The position numbers and the translations under genes were made by a program. 8,166 bases of DNA from AEGEAN-183 sp964002385 (lineage in GTDB: Bacteria; Pseudomonadota; Gammaproteobacteria; Magnimaribacterales; Magnimaribacteraceae): assembly GCA_964002385.1 (NCBI GenBank), contig CAXFFS010000059.1, positions 1-8,166 on the forward strand. Reading direction: 5' to 3'. The notes below the pieces were generated by a model. The model saw only the letters and a program-made list of their open reading frames with translations, did not search any database and was not told the origin of the DNA. Shown here piece after piece: positions 1 through 5,023 of the stretch (position 1 is its first letter; every line of letters starts with the position of its first letter).

Positions 1-1
1 A

Positions 2-772
2 ACAGGTCAACCTAAATGGCCCATAACTGAAACTCCTGTCCCTCAGAGTACTGTCACCGGAGAACAGGTCTCACTCACTCAACCAATACCTTCGAGGCCT
101 GCTCCATACGATCATCAAGGGGTAAATGAAAATAACATTATTGATTTTACAGACTCCTTGAAGAGTAAAGCTTTGGATATTATCTCTGAATATAATTACG
201 GTGAATTGTATTTGCCTCCTAGTGATAAAGGCACGTTAACAGTGCCTTCTATAGGAGGTGGAGGTAGCTGGTCAGGAGCTTCTTACCATTCAGGTAAAAA
301 TACACTATTTGTCCCTTCAGTGACTTGGCCTTTTGTTACTCGTATAGAAAGAAGTGGGTTACAAACCACCCAAAATAGAGATTTTGTTAATGGCCCTGAA
401 GGATTGCCTCTGATGAAACCTCCATATGGGAGAGTTACAGCCATTTCAATGGATACTGGTGATCATTTATGGGTAGCGCCCATAGGCAGAGGGTACGAAC
501 AGAATTCACAAATTTCTAGTTTGTCTTTTGATGATTATTTAGGAGTACCCCAAAGAGTTTTTACAATGACTACAAAGAATTTACTAATATCTGGCCAACA
601 GAGATTAAGTGCTTTTAATCTAGACACTGGCAACAGAGTGGGAGAAGTAAATATCCCTGATGATGTTCAAGGAAATATAATGGCTTATGAATTAAATAAT
701 AAGTTATATTTAGTCATACCAATCGGAGGAAGTGGAAATATATCTGAATTGGTTGCTTATTCATTAAATTAA
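2..772 (+). CDS. PQQ-dependent dehydrogenase (glucose dehydrogenase-like quinoprotein), C-terminal part, 5' truncated by window edge
   Basis: The frame is open from base 2 to a TAA at 770-772, giving 256 residues without an N-terminus; a TTG at 158 is internal, because recognisable family sequence continues upstream of it (a PITETPVPQSTVTGEQ-like stretch, then PYDHQG). Family features follow in order: a glycine-rich GGGGSWSGASYH segment, GLPLMKPPYGRVTAISMDTG with DHLWVAPIG, and a last beta-propeller blade ending in VIPIGG and ELVAYSLN. These match the C-terminal third of membrane-linked or periplasmic PQQ dehydrogenases of the glucose dehydrogenase group, which oxidise sugars or alcohols outside the cytoplasm and pass electrons to ubiquinone or cytochrome. 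The penultimate Trp-docking-like blade has GNRVGEVNIP, where the usual tryptophan is absent. Substrate cannot be inferred. It is followed by doxX after 24 nt, suggesting an operon. The family assignment is firm; the glucose specificity is not. Confidence 0.9.
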   Translation, partial: TGQPKWPITETPVPQSTVTGEQVSLTQPIPSRPAPYDHQGVNENNIIDFTDSLKSKALDIISEYNYGELYLPPSDKGTLTVPSIGGGGSWSGASYHSGKNTLFVPSVTWPFVTRIERSGLQTTQNRDFVNGPEGLPLMKPPYGRVTAISMDTGDHLWVAPIGRGYEQNSQISSLSFDDYLGVPQRVFTMTTKNLLISGQQRLSAFNLDTGNRVGEVNIPDDVQGNIMAYELNNKLYLVIPIGGSGNISELVAYSLN

Positions 773-796
773 TAATAATTAACAACAGGAAAAATT

Positions 797-1240
797 ATGG
801 AAAAATTAAATAATCTACTGGAGAGAGCGGCTTCTCCCTTAAAAGCTTACGCTAACTATTTATTGAGAATTGGATTAGGACTATCCTTTTTTCTTCATGG
901 CTATGGAAAACTACCCATTAACGAAGGATTTGTTGGATGGCTTGCTTCAAAAGGCTTCTCATCAGCTAGCTTGATAGCACCTTTACTTGCTTGGGGAGAA
1001 ATTTTATCTGGCTTAGGAATTCTTCTAGGAGGTTTAATCGGGACCAAAGCAGCTGTTCTTGGGAATGTGGTTACTAGATTATCTGGAGGTGCAATCGGGG
1101 TGATAATGATTGGAGCCATAATTATTGCACATTCAGATTGGGGAATTTTTACAGGCGAACGCGGTTCTGTGTTATTTGCAAGTGAGCAACTCTTTTTACT
1201 TCTTTTAGGAATCTACTTCGCTATCAAGGGCAATGATTAA
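797..1240 (+). CDS. DoxX-family integral membrane protein
   Basis: A 147-residue, strongly hydrophobic protein with four likely membrane segments (about residues 20-36, 57-81, 96-112 and 127-143). The first segment carries RIGLGLSFFLHGYGKL, the usual DoxX signature of Arg-x-x-x-G followed by an HG pair and a lysine; the second has the AWGEILSGLGILLG pattern also typical of the family. The start is supported by AGGA at 787-790, six bases before the ATG. DoxX proteins include the small subunit of thiosulfate:quinone oxidoreductase, but most members have no proven role and several are linked to redox stress or electron transfer at the membrane. The close position behind a PQQ dehydrogenase gene suggests, by inference only, a membrane partner or quinone-side electron acceptor. 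An antisense open frame inside this gene is a shadow. Confidence 0.9.
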   Translation: MEKLNNLLERAASPLKAYANYLLRIGLGLSFFLHGYGKLPINEGFVGWLASKGFSSASLIAPLLAWGEILSGLGILLGGLIGTKAAVLGNVVTRLSGGAIGVIMIGAIIIAHSDWGIFTGERGSVLFASEQLFLLLLGIYFAIKGND

Positions 1241-1246
1241 AAGTGA

Positions 1247-1642
1247 ATGAAAACTCTTACCATCACAGAAAGTCTTAACCACAATGTCGGCTTAGTTTGG
1301 GAAATCATAAGTGATTTATCTAGAAGCGATTGGGTTCCTGGGGTGGATGAGATTTCTATGGAAAATGATACCAGAGAATTTTTTATGCAGGGAATGGGGA
1401 AAATAAAGGAGAAAATCCTTCTTTGTGATGAAATAAATAAGGTTCTTAAATATAGTGCTATAGAGACTCCAGCGGAAATAAAACATCATCTTGCTTGTAT
1501 AGAATTAACAGAGAATGAGACTGGATGCGACTTTAGTTGGAGCACAGAAATAGACCCTGAAATCTACAGTTCTGGGGTAGAACAAGGCATGATTTCAAGC
1601 TTAGAACAGCTAAAGAAAATACTAGATAATCAGCTTCCATAG
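1247..1642 (+). CDS. SRPBCC (START/polyketide-cyclase-like) family protein
   Basis: A 131-residue soluble protein with no signal peptide. It opens with ITESLNHNVGLVWEIISDLSRSDWVPGV, the beta-strand, helix and 'D..R..W..GV' pattern that begins many SRPBCC ligand-binding domains; a middle strand region (GKIKEKILLCDEINKVLKYSAI) and a C-terminal amphipathic helix (GVEQGMISSLEQLKKIL) complete the helix-grip layout. The length fits a single-domain member. No catalytic residues can be named; such proteins bind hydrophobic ligands or act as cyclases, dehydratases or chaperone-like factors. The ATG lies 6 nt after the doxX stop, and no convincing Shine-Dalgarno is visible, so translation is probably coupled to doxX. 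It likely closes the quinoprotein-DoxX transcription unit. Function unknown; fold assignment moderately firm. Confidence 0.75.
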   Translation: MKTLTITESLNHNVGLVWEIISDLSRSDWVPGVDEISMENDTREFFMQGMGKIKEKILLCDEINKVLKYSAIETPAEIKHHLACIELTENETGCDFSWSTEIDPEIYSSGVEQGMISSLEQLKKILDNQLP

Positions 1643-1669
1643 GTACTTGATACCTGTTAAGGTTGAAAG

Positions 1670-1710
1670 CATGACATCAAATTGTTTTTGGATGTCATGG
1701 GGGGATTGGT
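1670..1710 (+). promoter_or_regulatory. csrA leader: 9-bp inverted repeat plus GGA motifs at the ribosome binding site, possible CsrA autoregulation site
   Basis: CATGACATC at 1670-1678 is mirrored perfectly by GATGTCATG at 1691-1699, with a 12-nt A/T-rich loop between them; A1679-A1681 could also pair with T1687-T1689 if G1690 bulges out. The stem ends directly against the GGGGGGA Shine-Dalgarno (1699-1705), six bases before the csrA ATG. Two GGA triplets lie at 1690-1692 (loop-proximal edge of the hairpin) and 1703-1705 (in the Shine-Dalgarno). CsrA is known to bind GGA motifs near hairpins and, in E. coli, to repress its own translation. Autoregulation here is inference; a DNA-binding regulator using the palindrome is an alternative. 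Confidence 0.5.
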
Positions 1711-1893
1711 ATGCTTGTTTTGAGTCGTCGAGTAGATGAATCGTTACTTATAGATAAGGATATAAAAATTACAGTTTTGGATATTAAGGGTGGACAGGTT
1801 AGGTTAGGGATAACCGCTCCTCAATCTATCAAAGTCCACCGTGAAGAGGTTTTTGATCGAATTCAAAGAGACTCTTCTGATCAAGAAGATTAA
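1711..1893 (+). CDS. csrA: Carbon storage regulator CsrA
   Basis: A 60-residue protein, full length for CsrA, beginning MLVLSRRVDESLLI and containing VRLGITAP and VHREEVFDRIQ. The residues known to contact RNA in E. coli CsrA, Leu4 and Arg6 in the first strand and Arg44 in VHREE, are all present. CsrA is a cytoplasmic homodimer that binds GGA motifs in mRNA leaders and changes translation or stability, controlling carbon flux, motility and biofilm genes; small RNAs such as CsrB sequester it. The start is set by the strong GGGGGGA at 1699-1705. Upstream there is no alaS, the common gammaproteobacterial neighbour, but downstream lies a tRNA-Arg as in E. coli. An A/T-rich hairpin (AAGATT at 1886-1891 with AATCTT at 1895-1900) straddles the stop codon, too weak to call a terminator. 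Confidence 0.98.
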   Translation: MLVLSRRVDESLLIDKDIKITVLDIKGGQVRLGITAPQSIKVHREEVFDRIQRDSSDQED

Positions 1894-1917
1894 TAATCTT
1901 TAAGATAATTGTATTAA

Positions 1918-1944
1918 TTGAACTTAACTCTTAGGAGTTATAAT
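1918..1944 (+). promoter_or_regulatory. Sigma-70-type promoter for the tRNA-Arg gene
   Basis: A perfect TATAAT (-10) sits at 1939-1944, placing the expected start of transcription near 1951, two or so bases before the tRNA 5' end at 1953. The best -35 is TTGAAC at 1918-1923 (four of six consensus bases) with a short 15-bp spacer. A 5-bp inverted repeat, AACTC at 1926-1930 and GAGTT at 1935-1939, lies in the spacer and overlaps the first base of the -10. The perfect -10 and its position make this convincing; the -35 is less certain. Confidence 0.65.
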
Positions 1945-1952
1945 AAATTGCT

Positions 1953-2029
1953 GGGCCTGTAGCTCATTAGGATAGAGCGCCTGGCTACGAACTAGGAGGT
2001 AGAGGGTTCAAATCCTTCCAGGCCCGCCA
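1953..2029 (+). tRNA. tRNA-Arg, anticodon ACG, CCA encoded
   Basis: The full cloverleaf can be folded by hand. The acceptor stem pairs GGGCCTG (1953-1959) with CAGGCCC (2019-2025). The D arm pairs GCTC (1962-1965) with GAGC (1975-1978) around a loop containing the conserved GG at 1970-1971. The anticodon stem pairs CCTGG (1980-1984) with CTAGG (1992-1996), with one G-U pair; the loop CTACGAA gives anticodon ACG at 1987-1989, whose A34 is normally converted to inosine to read CGU, CGC and CGA. The variable loop is five bases. The T arm pairs GAGGG with CCTTC around TTCAAAT. The discriminator is G2026, followed by encoded CCA at 2027-2029. It lies 59 bases after csrA, as arginine tRNAs do in E. 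coli, and 17 bases before the next gene. Confidence 0.98.
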
Positions 2030-2046
2030 AAATCAGGAAAATAAAC

Positions 2047-3360
2047 ATGGTAAAAACAACTAAGATAATCTGTATATTAATTTCTCTTGTCTTTACTTCC
2101 TTAGTTTTGTCCAACACAGAACGTTTAGAAGGAAAATTAGATAGGAATCTAGACTCACTTATGAAGAAAGTCGTTGCATGGAGGCATGACATACATCAAT
2201 ACCCTGAGTTATCTAATAGGGAGTATAAAACTGCAGCCAAAGTTGCTAAACACCTTACAGATTTGGGATTAGAAGTTAAAACGGATATAGCTTATACCGG
2301 TGTGGTTGCCATTCTACAGGGGGGTAAACCGGGTCCAATGGTCGCTTTGAGGGCTGATATGGACGGCCTGCCTGTTAAAGAAATGACAGGATTGCCTTTT
2401 GCTTCTAAAGAACGTGATACTTATAACGGTCAAGAAGTCGGAGTGATGCATGCCTGTGGTCATGATGCCCACGTTGCTATTCTTATGGGAGTCGCAGAGT
2501 TTCTTACATCTATACAGAAAGATTTAACTGGTAGTGTAATGTTTATATTCCAACCTGCAGAAGAAGGGCCTCCAGTCGGAGAAGGAGGAGGTGCCCAATT
2601 AATGCTTGAAGAAGGTATATGGAAGGATAAAAAACCAGATGTTGTATTTGGTTTGCACGTTACTAATGCTCCCCATGGATCAATAGCTTATCGTGAAGGA
2701 GCAGCCATGGCAGCAGCAGATCCTTGGAAAATTATTATAAAAGGTCGTCAGGCTCATGGATCTAGACCTTGGGATTCAATAGATCCAATTATGGTTGCCT
2801 TTCAAATGGGTAATAACTTCCAGACTATTATTTCCCGTAAGCTCGATTTAAGAGAGTCTCCCGCAGTGATCTCTGTTGGAAGTATCCACGGAGGTATTAG
2901 AAGCAATATTATTCCTGCTATGGTTGAGATGGAAGGAACTATTAGAACATTCGATTCTGGAATCAGAGATAAGATTTTCTTTGAAATGAGAAATATAGCT
3001 GAGAGTACTGCGAAAATGGCTGGAGCTTCAGTAGAAGTTTTTTTACCAAATGGACAAAATTATCCTGTAACTTTTAACGACGAAGACCTTACAAAAAGAG
3101 TTCTGCCTTCACTAAAAAAAATAGTAGGCGAAGACCTGCTTTACCGATCTGAAAGAACAACTGGGGCAGAAGATTTTAGTTTCTTCTCTCAAGAAGTTCC
3201 GGGATTCTATTTCTTTCTAGGGGTTAATAAGCCTGATGCTGATCCATTGACAACATCAGGCAATCACTCGCCTTTTTTCTATATTGATGACGGTGCCTTA
3301 CCTGTGGGCGTAAAAGCTCTAACTCACTTAACTATAGAATACTTAAACGGAGAAATTTAG
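2047..3360 (+). CDS. Exported M20-family metallo-amidohydrolase (hippurate hydrolase / amidohydrolase-like)
   Basis: A 437-residue protein with an N-terminal signal peptide (lysines at 3 and 6, hydrophobic core about 7-21), so it probably acts in the periplasm. The M20D amidohydrolase motifs are intact: RHDIHQYPELS (46-56), RADMDGLPV (102-110), the metal-binding HACGHDAH with Cys137 and His139, QPAEEGP with Glu172-Glu173, GLHV with His204, and SGNHSPF with His407. Family members remove acyl groups from N-acyl amino acids or open small peptides using a pair of divalent metal ions. The dimerisation domain carries KGRQAHGSRPWDSIDPI in place of the commoner GGHAA-x-PH form. AGGA at 2035-2038 sets the ATG. 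The gene begins 17 nt after tRNA-Arg with no terminator seen, so it may share the tRNA transcript. Its substrate cannot be inferred. Its stop overlaps the stop of the convergent MAPEG gene. Confidence 0.93.
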   Translation: MVKTTKIICILISLVFTSLVLSNTERLEGKLDRNLDSLMKKVVAWRHDIHQYPELSNREYKTAAKVAKHLTDLGLEVKTDIAYTGVVAILQGGKPGPMVALRADMDGLPVKEMTGLPFASKERDTYNGQEVGVMHACGHDAHVAILMGVAEFLTSIQKDLTGSVMFIFQPAEEGPPVGEGGGAQLMLEEGIWKDKKPDVVFGLHVTNAPHGSIAYREGAAMAAADPWKIIIKGRQAHGSRPWDSIDPIMVAFQMGNNFQTIISRKLDLRESPAVISVGSIHGGIRSNIIPAMVEMEGTIRTFDSGIRDKIFFEMRNIAESTAKMAGASVEVFLPNGQNYPVTFNDEDLTKRVLPSLKKIVGEDLLYRSERTTGAEDFSFFSQEVPGFYFFLGVNKPDADPLTTSGNHSPFFYIDDGALPVGVKALTHLTIEYLNGEI

Positions 3361-3767
3361 AAGCCCCAGTTATTAGCTGCTAACCAAGCACCTGAAACCC
3401 ACAATGCCAATACGGCTTGTATAAGAAGAACTAACATAGAGCCAACAGCCCCTACGGTTCTAAACATACTTGAAGATTCCGGTTGAAATATTCCATAAGC
3501 ATGAGAAATCCTAGCTAGGATAAAAATATCACCTAAGATTCCAATGGTAAGGTTAGAGAATTGTCCGCTAACTTCCATCAGGCCTGAAAGTATTAGAAAG
3601 AAGACAGCGTTTTCAATAAGATTACCGTGCGCTCTGTTAGCTTGCAGTAATTCAAAACTTTCTCCAGTTCCTAACAAGATACCTGTTCCTAGTCTTTGTT
3701 GTATCGTTTTAAAAGCCAAAAAAATCGCTATTAGCGTTAAGACTCCAGCATAAAATAATGTAAGCAT
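3357..3767 (-). CDS. MAPEG-family membrane protein
   Basis: A 136-residue protein with four likely membrane helices (about residues 2-19, 50-66, 73-92 and 106-128). It carries the MAPEG hallmarks: an ERxxQAN-like loop region here read as ESFELLQANRAHGNLIEN (Arg45, His47, Asn49, Glu52), and ARISHAYG (Arg86, His89, Tyr91) in the third helix. The MAPEG superfamily includes microsomal glutathione transferases and eicosanoid enzymes; bacterial members of this size (YecN-like) are mostly uncharacterised, and glutathione-dependent detoxification is only a family-level guess. On the minus strand AAGG (3775-3778) precedes the ATG by seven bases. It is transcribed convergently to the amidohydrolase, and the two stop codons overlap (TAA on minus at 3357-3359, TAG on plus at 3358-3360). 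Confidence 0.88.
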   Translation of the reverse strand: MLTLFYAGVLTLIAIFLAFKTIQQRLGTGILLGTGESFELLQANRAHGNLIENAVFFLILSGLMEVSGQFSNLTIGILGDIFILARISHAYGIFQPESSSMFRTVGAVGSMLVLLIQAVLALWVSGAWLAANNWGF

Positions 3768-3800
3768 ATTAATACCTTATAATTAATTAAGTTTTCAATT

Positions 3801-3806
3801 TACAAT
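3801..3806 (+). promoter_or_regulatory. Possible -10 element for the SnoaL-pcs-aminotransferase unit
   Basis: TACAAT matches five of six -10 bases and stands 31 bases before the next ATG, in the 70-bp A/T-rich divergent gap (3768-3837) that must hold promoters for both the MAPEG gene (minus) and the SnoaL-like gene (plus). No good -35 is seen at the right distance, so this is a weak call. Confidence 0.35.
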
Positions 3807-3837
3807 AATAAACAAGTCATCACAATAAGGAGAGAAT

Positions 3838-4260
3838 ATGAATGCAGTAGAAAAATGGTATGAAGTAATGAAATCTAATGACATGGACGAGTTGGATAAA
3901 TTGCTTGCTGAAGATGTTGTTTTTTATTCTCCGGTTGTCTTCACGCCTCAAAAGGGCAAAGACATAACCAAGATGTATTTGATGGCTGCTGGAGGTGTGT
4001 TTGGAGAAGGAGATAAAGCAGAGGTTTCTGATAATAATAAGAATCAATCAAACTTCAAATACATAAAAGAGATTATTGGGGAAAAGTCTGCTTTATTAGA
4101 ATTTGAATCAGAAATGGACGGCATATATATCAATGGAGTTGATTTAATTAGTTGGAATGAGGAAGGGAAAATAACAGAATTCAAGGTAATTGTAAGACCT
4201 CTTCAAGCAGTAAATATGCTTCATCAAAAGATGCAGACCATGCTTGAAAGCATGAAGTAG
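3838..4260 (+). CDS. SnoaL/NTF2-like fold protein
   Basis: A 140-residue soluble protein. The opening MNAVEKWYEVMKSNDMDELDKLLAEDVVFYSPVVFTPQKGKD is the classic start of SnoaL-like/NTF2-like domains: a long N-terminal helix, 'LLAEDVVFYSP', then a conserved 'GKD' turn before the next helix. A later GVDLISWNEEGKITEFKVIVRP matches the two closing strands. The domain forms a cone-shaped pocket used by isomerases, hydrolases, or simple binding proteins; no catalytic dyad can be identified with confidence. The start is set by a strong AAGGAGAG at 3827-3834, the best ribosome binding site in the block. It is followed by pcs in the same reading frame after a single TAG and four codons. Function unknown. 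Confidence 0.85.
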   Translation: MNAVEKWYEVMKSNDMDELDKLLAEDVVFYSPVVFTPQKGKDITKMYLMAAGGVFGEGDKAEVSDNNKNQSNFKYIKEIIGEKSALLEFESEMDGIYINGVDLISWNEEGKITEFKVIVRPLQAVNMLHQKMQTMLESMK

Positions 4261-4272
4261 CTTCTTCTGTTT

Positions 4273-4989
4273 ATGGTAAATAAAATTCAATCTTGGTCAG
4301 TACACGCCTTTACTGCTTCAGGAGGTTTGGCTGGTTTTTTATCTTTAGAAGCCATCTTACGTGACAATATTTTTCTGGCCTTCATTTGGCTTTCAGTGGC
4401 TTTTTTTATTGACGGTATAGACGGTACTTTCGCAAGGCGCTACAAAGTTAAAGAAATGGTACCAGCCATAGATGGTTCTACACTAGATAATATAGTCGAT
4501 TATCTAAATTATGTTTTTATTCCAGCAGTCATGGTGTATTGGTTTAATTTAGTACCTTCACAACTTACTCTACTGGCTGTAGCTTTAATTTTAATTGTTT
4601 CTTGTTACACCTTTGCAAATACAAAACTGAAAACTGAAGATAATTACTTTAGGGGGTTTCCTGCTGTTTGGAACATGGTCATTTTTTATTTATTTGTAAT
4701 AGGAACTACACAGCTAACTAACTTTTTAGTTATTGTTTTCTTTTCTGTAATGACTTTTATTCCCCTTAAATATCTGCATCCTTTTAGAGTTAAAGAAAGA
4801 AAATCATTGAATTTGTTTATGCTTGCTATTTGGAGTGTATGCTGTGTATTTCTTTTATTAGACTTAAGAGATACACCTACTCAGCTTACTGTATATAGAC
4901 ATTTTTACTACTGGCCATGGGTAGCTTTAAATTTTTATTTTGTCTACGTGTCATTAAGTAGATCTGTTTTCAAGCAAGTCAGAGATTAA
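4273..4989 (+). CDS. pcs: Phosphatidylcholine synthase (CDP-diacylglycerol:choline O-phosphatidyltransferase)
   Basis: A 238-residue polytopic membrane protein beginning with KIQSWSVHAFTASGG, which matches the Pcs N-terminus (WSVHxFTASG). The CDP-alcohol phosphotransferase motif is complete: Asp50-Gly51-x2-Ala54-Arg55-x12-Gly68-x3-Asp72-x3-Asp76. The 12-residue spacing, rather than the usual 8, fits Pcs enzymes. DNYFRGFPAVWN (123-134) is another Pcs-type block. Pcs joins choline to CDP-diacylglycerol in the cytoplasmic membrane, giving phosphatidylcholine and CMP in one step (EC 2.7.8.24). The length is normal for the family. The ATG lies 12 nt after the upstream stop, and no Shine-Dalgarno is apparent, so translation is probably coupled. 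A methylation-route enzyme (PmtA) is not seen here. Assignment is firm on motif plus flanking blocks. Confidence 0.92.
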   Translation: MVNKIQSWSVHAFTASGGLAGFLSLEAILRDNIFLAFIWLSVAFFIDGIDGTFARRYKVKEMVPAIDGSTLDNIVDYLNYVFIPAVMVYWFNLVPSQLTLLAVALILIVSCYTFANTKLKTEDNYFRGFPAVWNMVIFYLFVIGTTQLTNFLVIVFFSVMTFIPLKYLHPFRVKERKSLNLFMLAIWSVCCVFLLLDLRDTPTQLTVYRHFYYWPWVALNFYFVYVSLSRSVFKQVRD

Positions 4990-5023
4990 CACAAAAATGA
5001 TCGATAAAAGGGGATGACAAACT

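Noticed and set aside
158..160. TTG as start of the first gene
   Set aside because: Family-typical sequence continues in frame back to base 2, so the gene enters from outside the window.
901..1119. 72-residue minus-strand open frame inside doxX
   Set aside because: Lies wholly within a well-supported gene, with no ribosome site and proline-rich low-complexity sequence typical of a shadow frame.
1697..1723. Eight-codon upstream frame overlapping the csrA start
   Set aside because: Its ATG lies in the hairpin arm with no ribosome site in front; a chance frame.
1886..1900. AAGATT/AATCTT hairpin at the csrA stop as a terminator
   Set aside because: All but two of its pairs are A-T and no T-run follows; too weak to call.
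2005..2029. tRNA-Arg 3' end as an integration site for a mobile element
   Set aside because: tRNA-Arg genes are common targets, but I found no second copy of the 3' end in the window and no integrase; the next gene is an ordinary amidohydrolase.
1992..2192. 66-residue minus-strand open frame ending in GLEGFEPSTS
   Set aside because: That ending is the familiar artefact of translating the antisense of a tRNA gene; it overlaps tRNA-Arg and the start of the amidohydrolase.
3544..3753. 69-residue plus-strand open frame opposite the MAPEG gene
   Set aside because: Antisense to a conserved membrane protein and without family features.
3820..4047. 75-residue minus-strand open frame opposite the SnoaL-like gene
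   Set aside because: Overlaps the ribosome site and start of a well-supported gene and has no features of its own.
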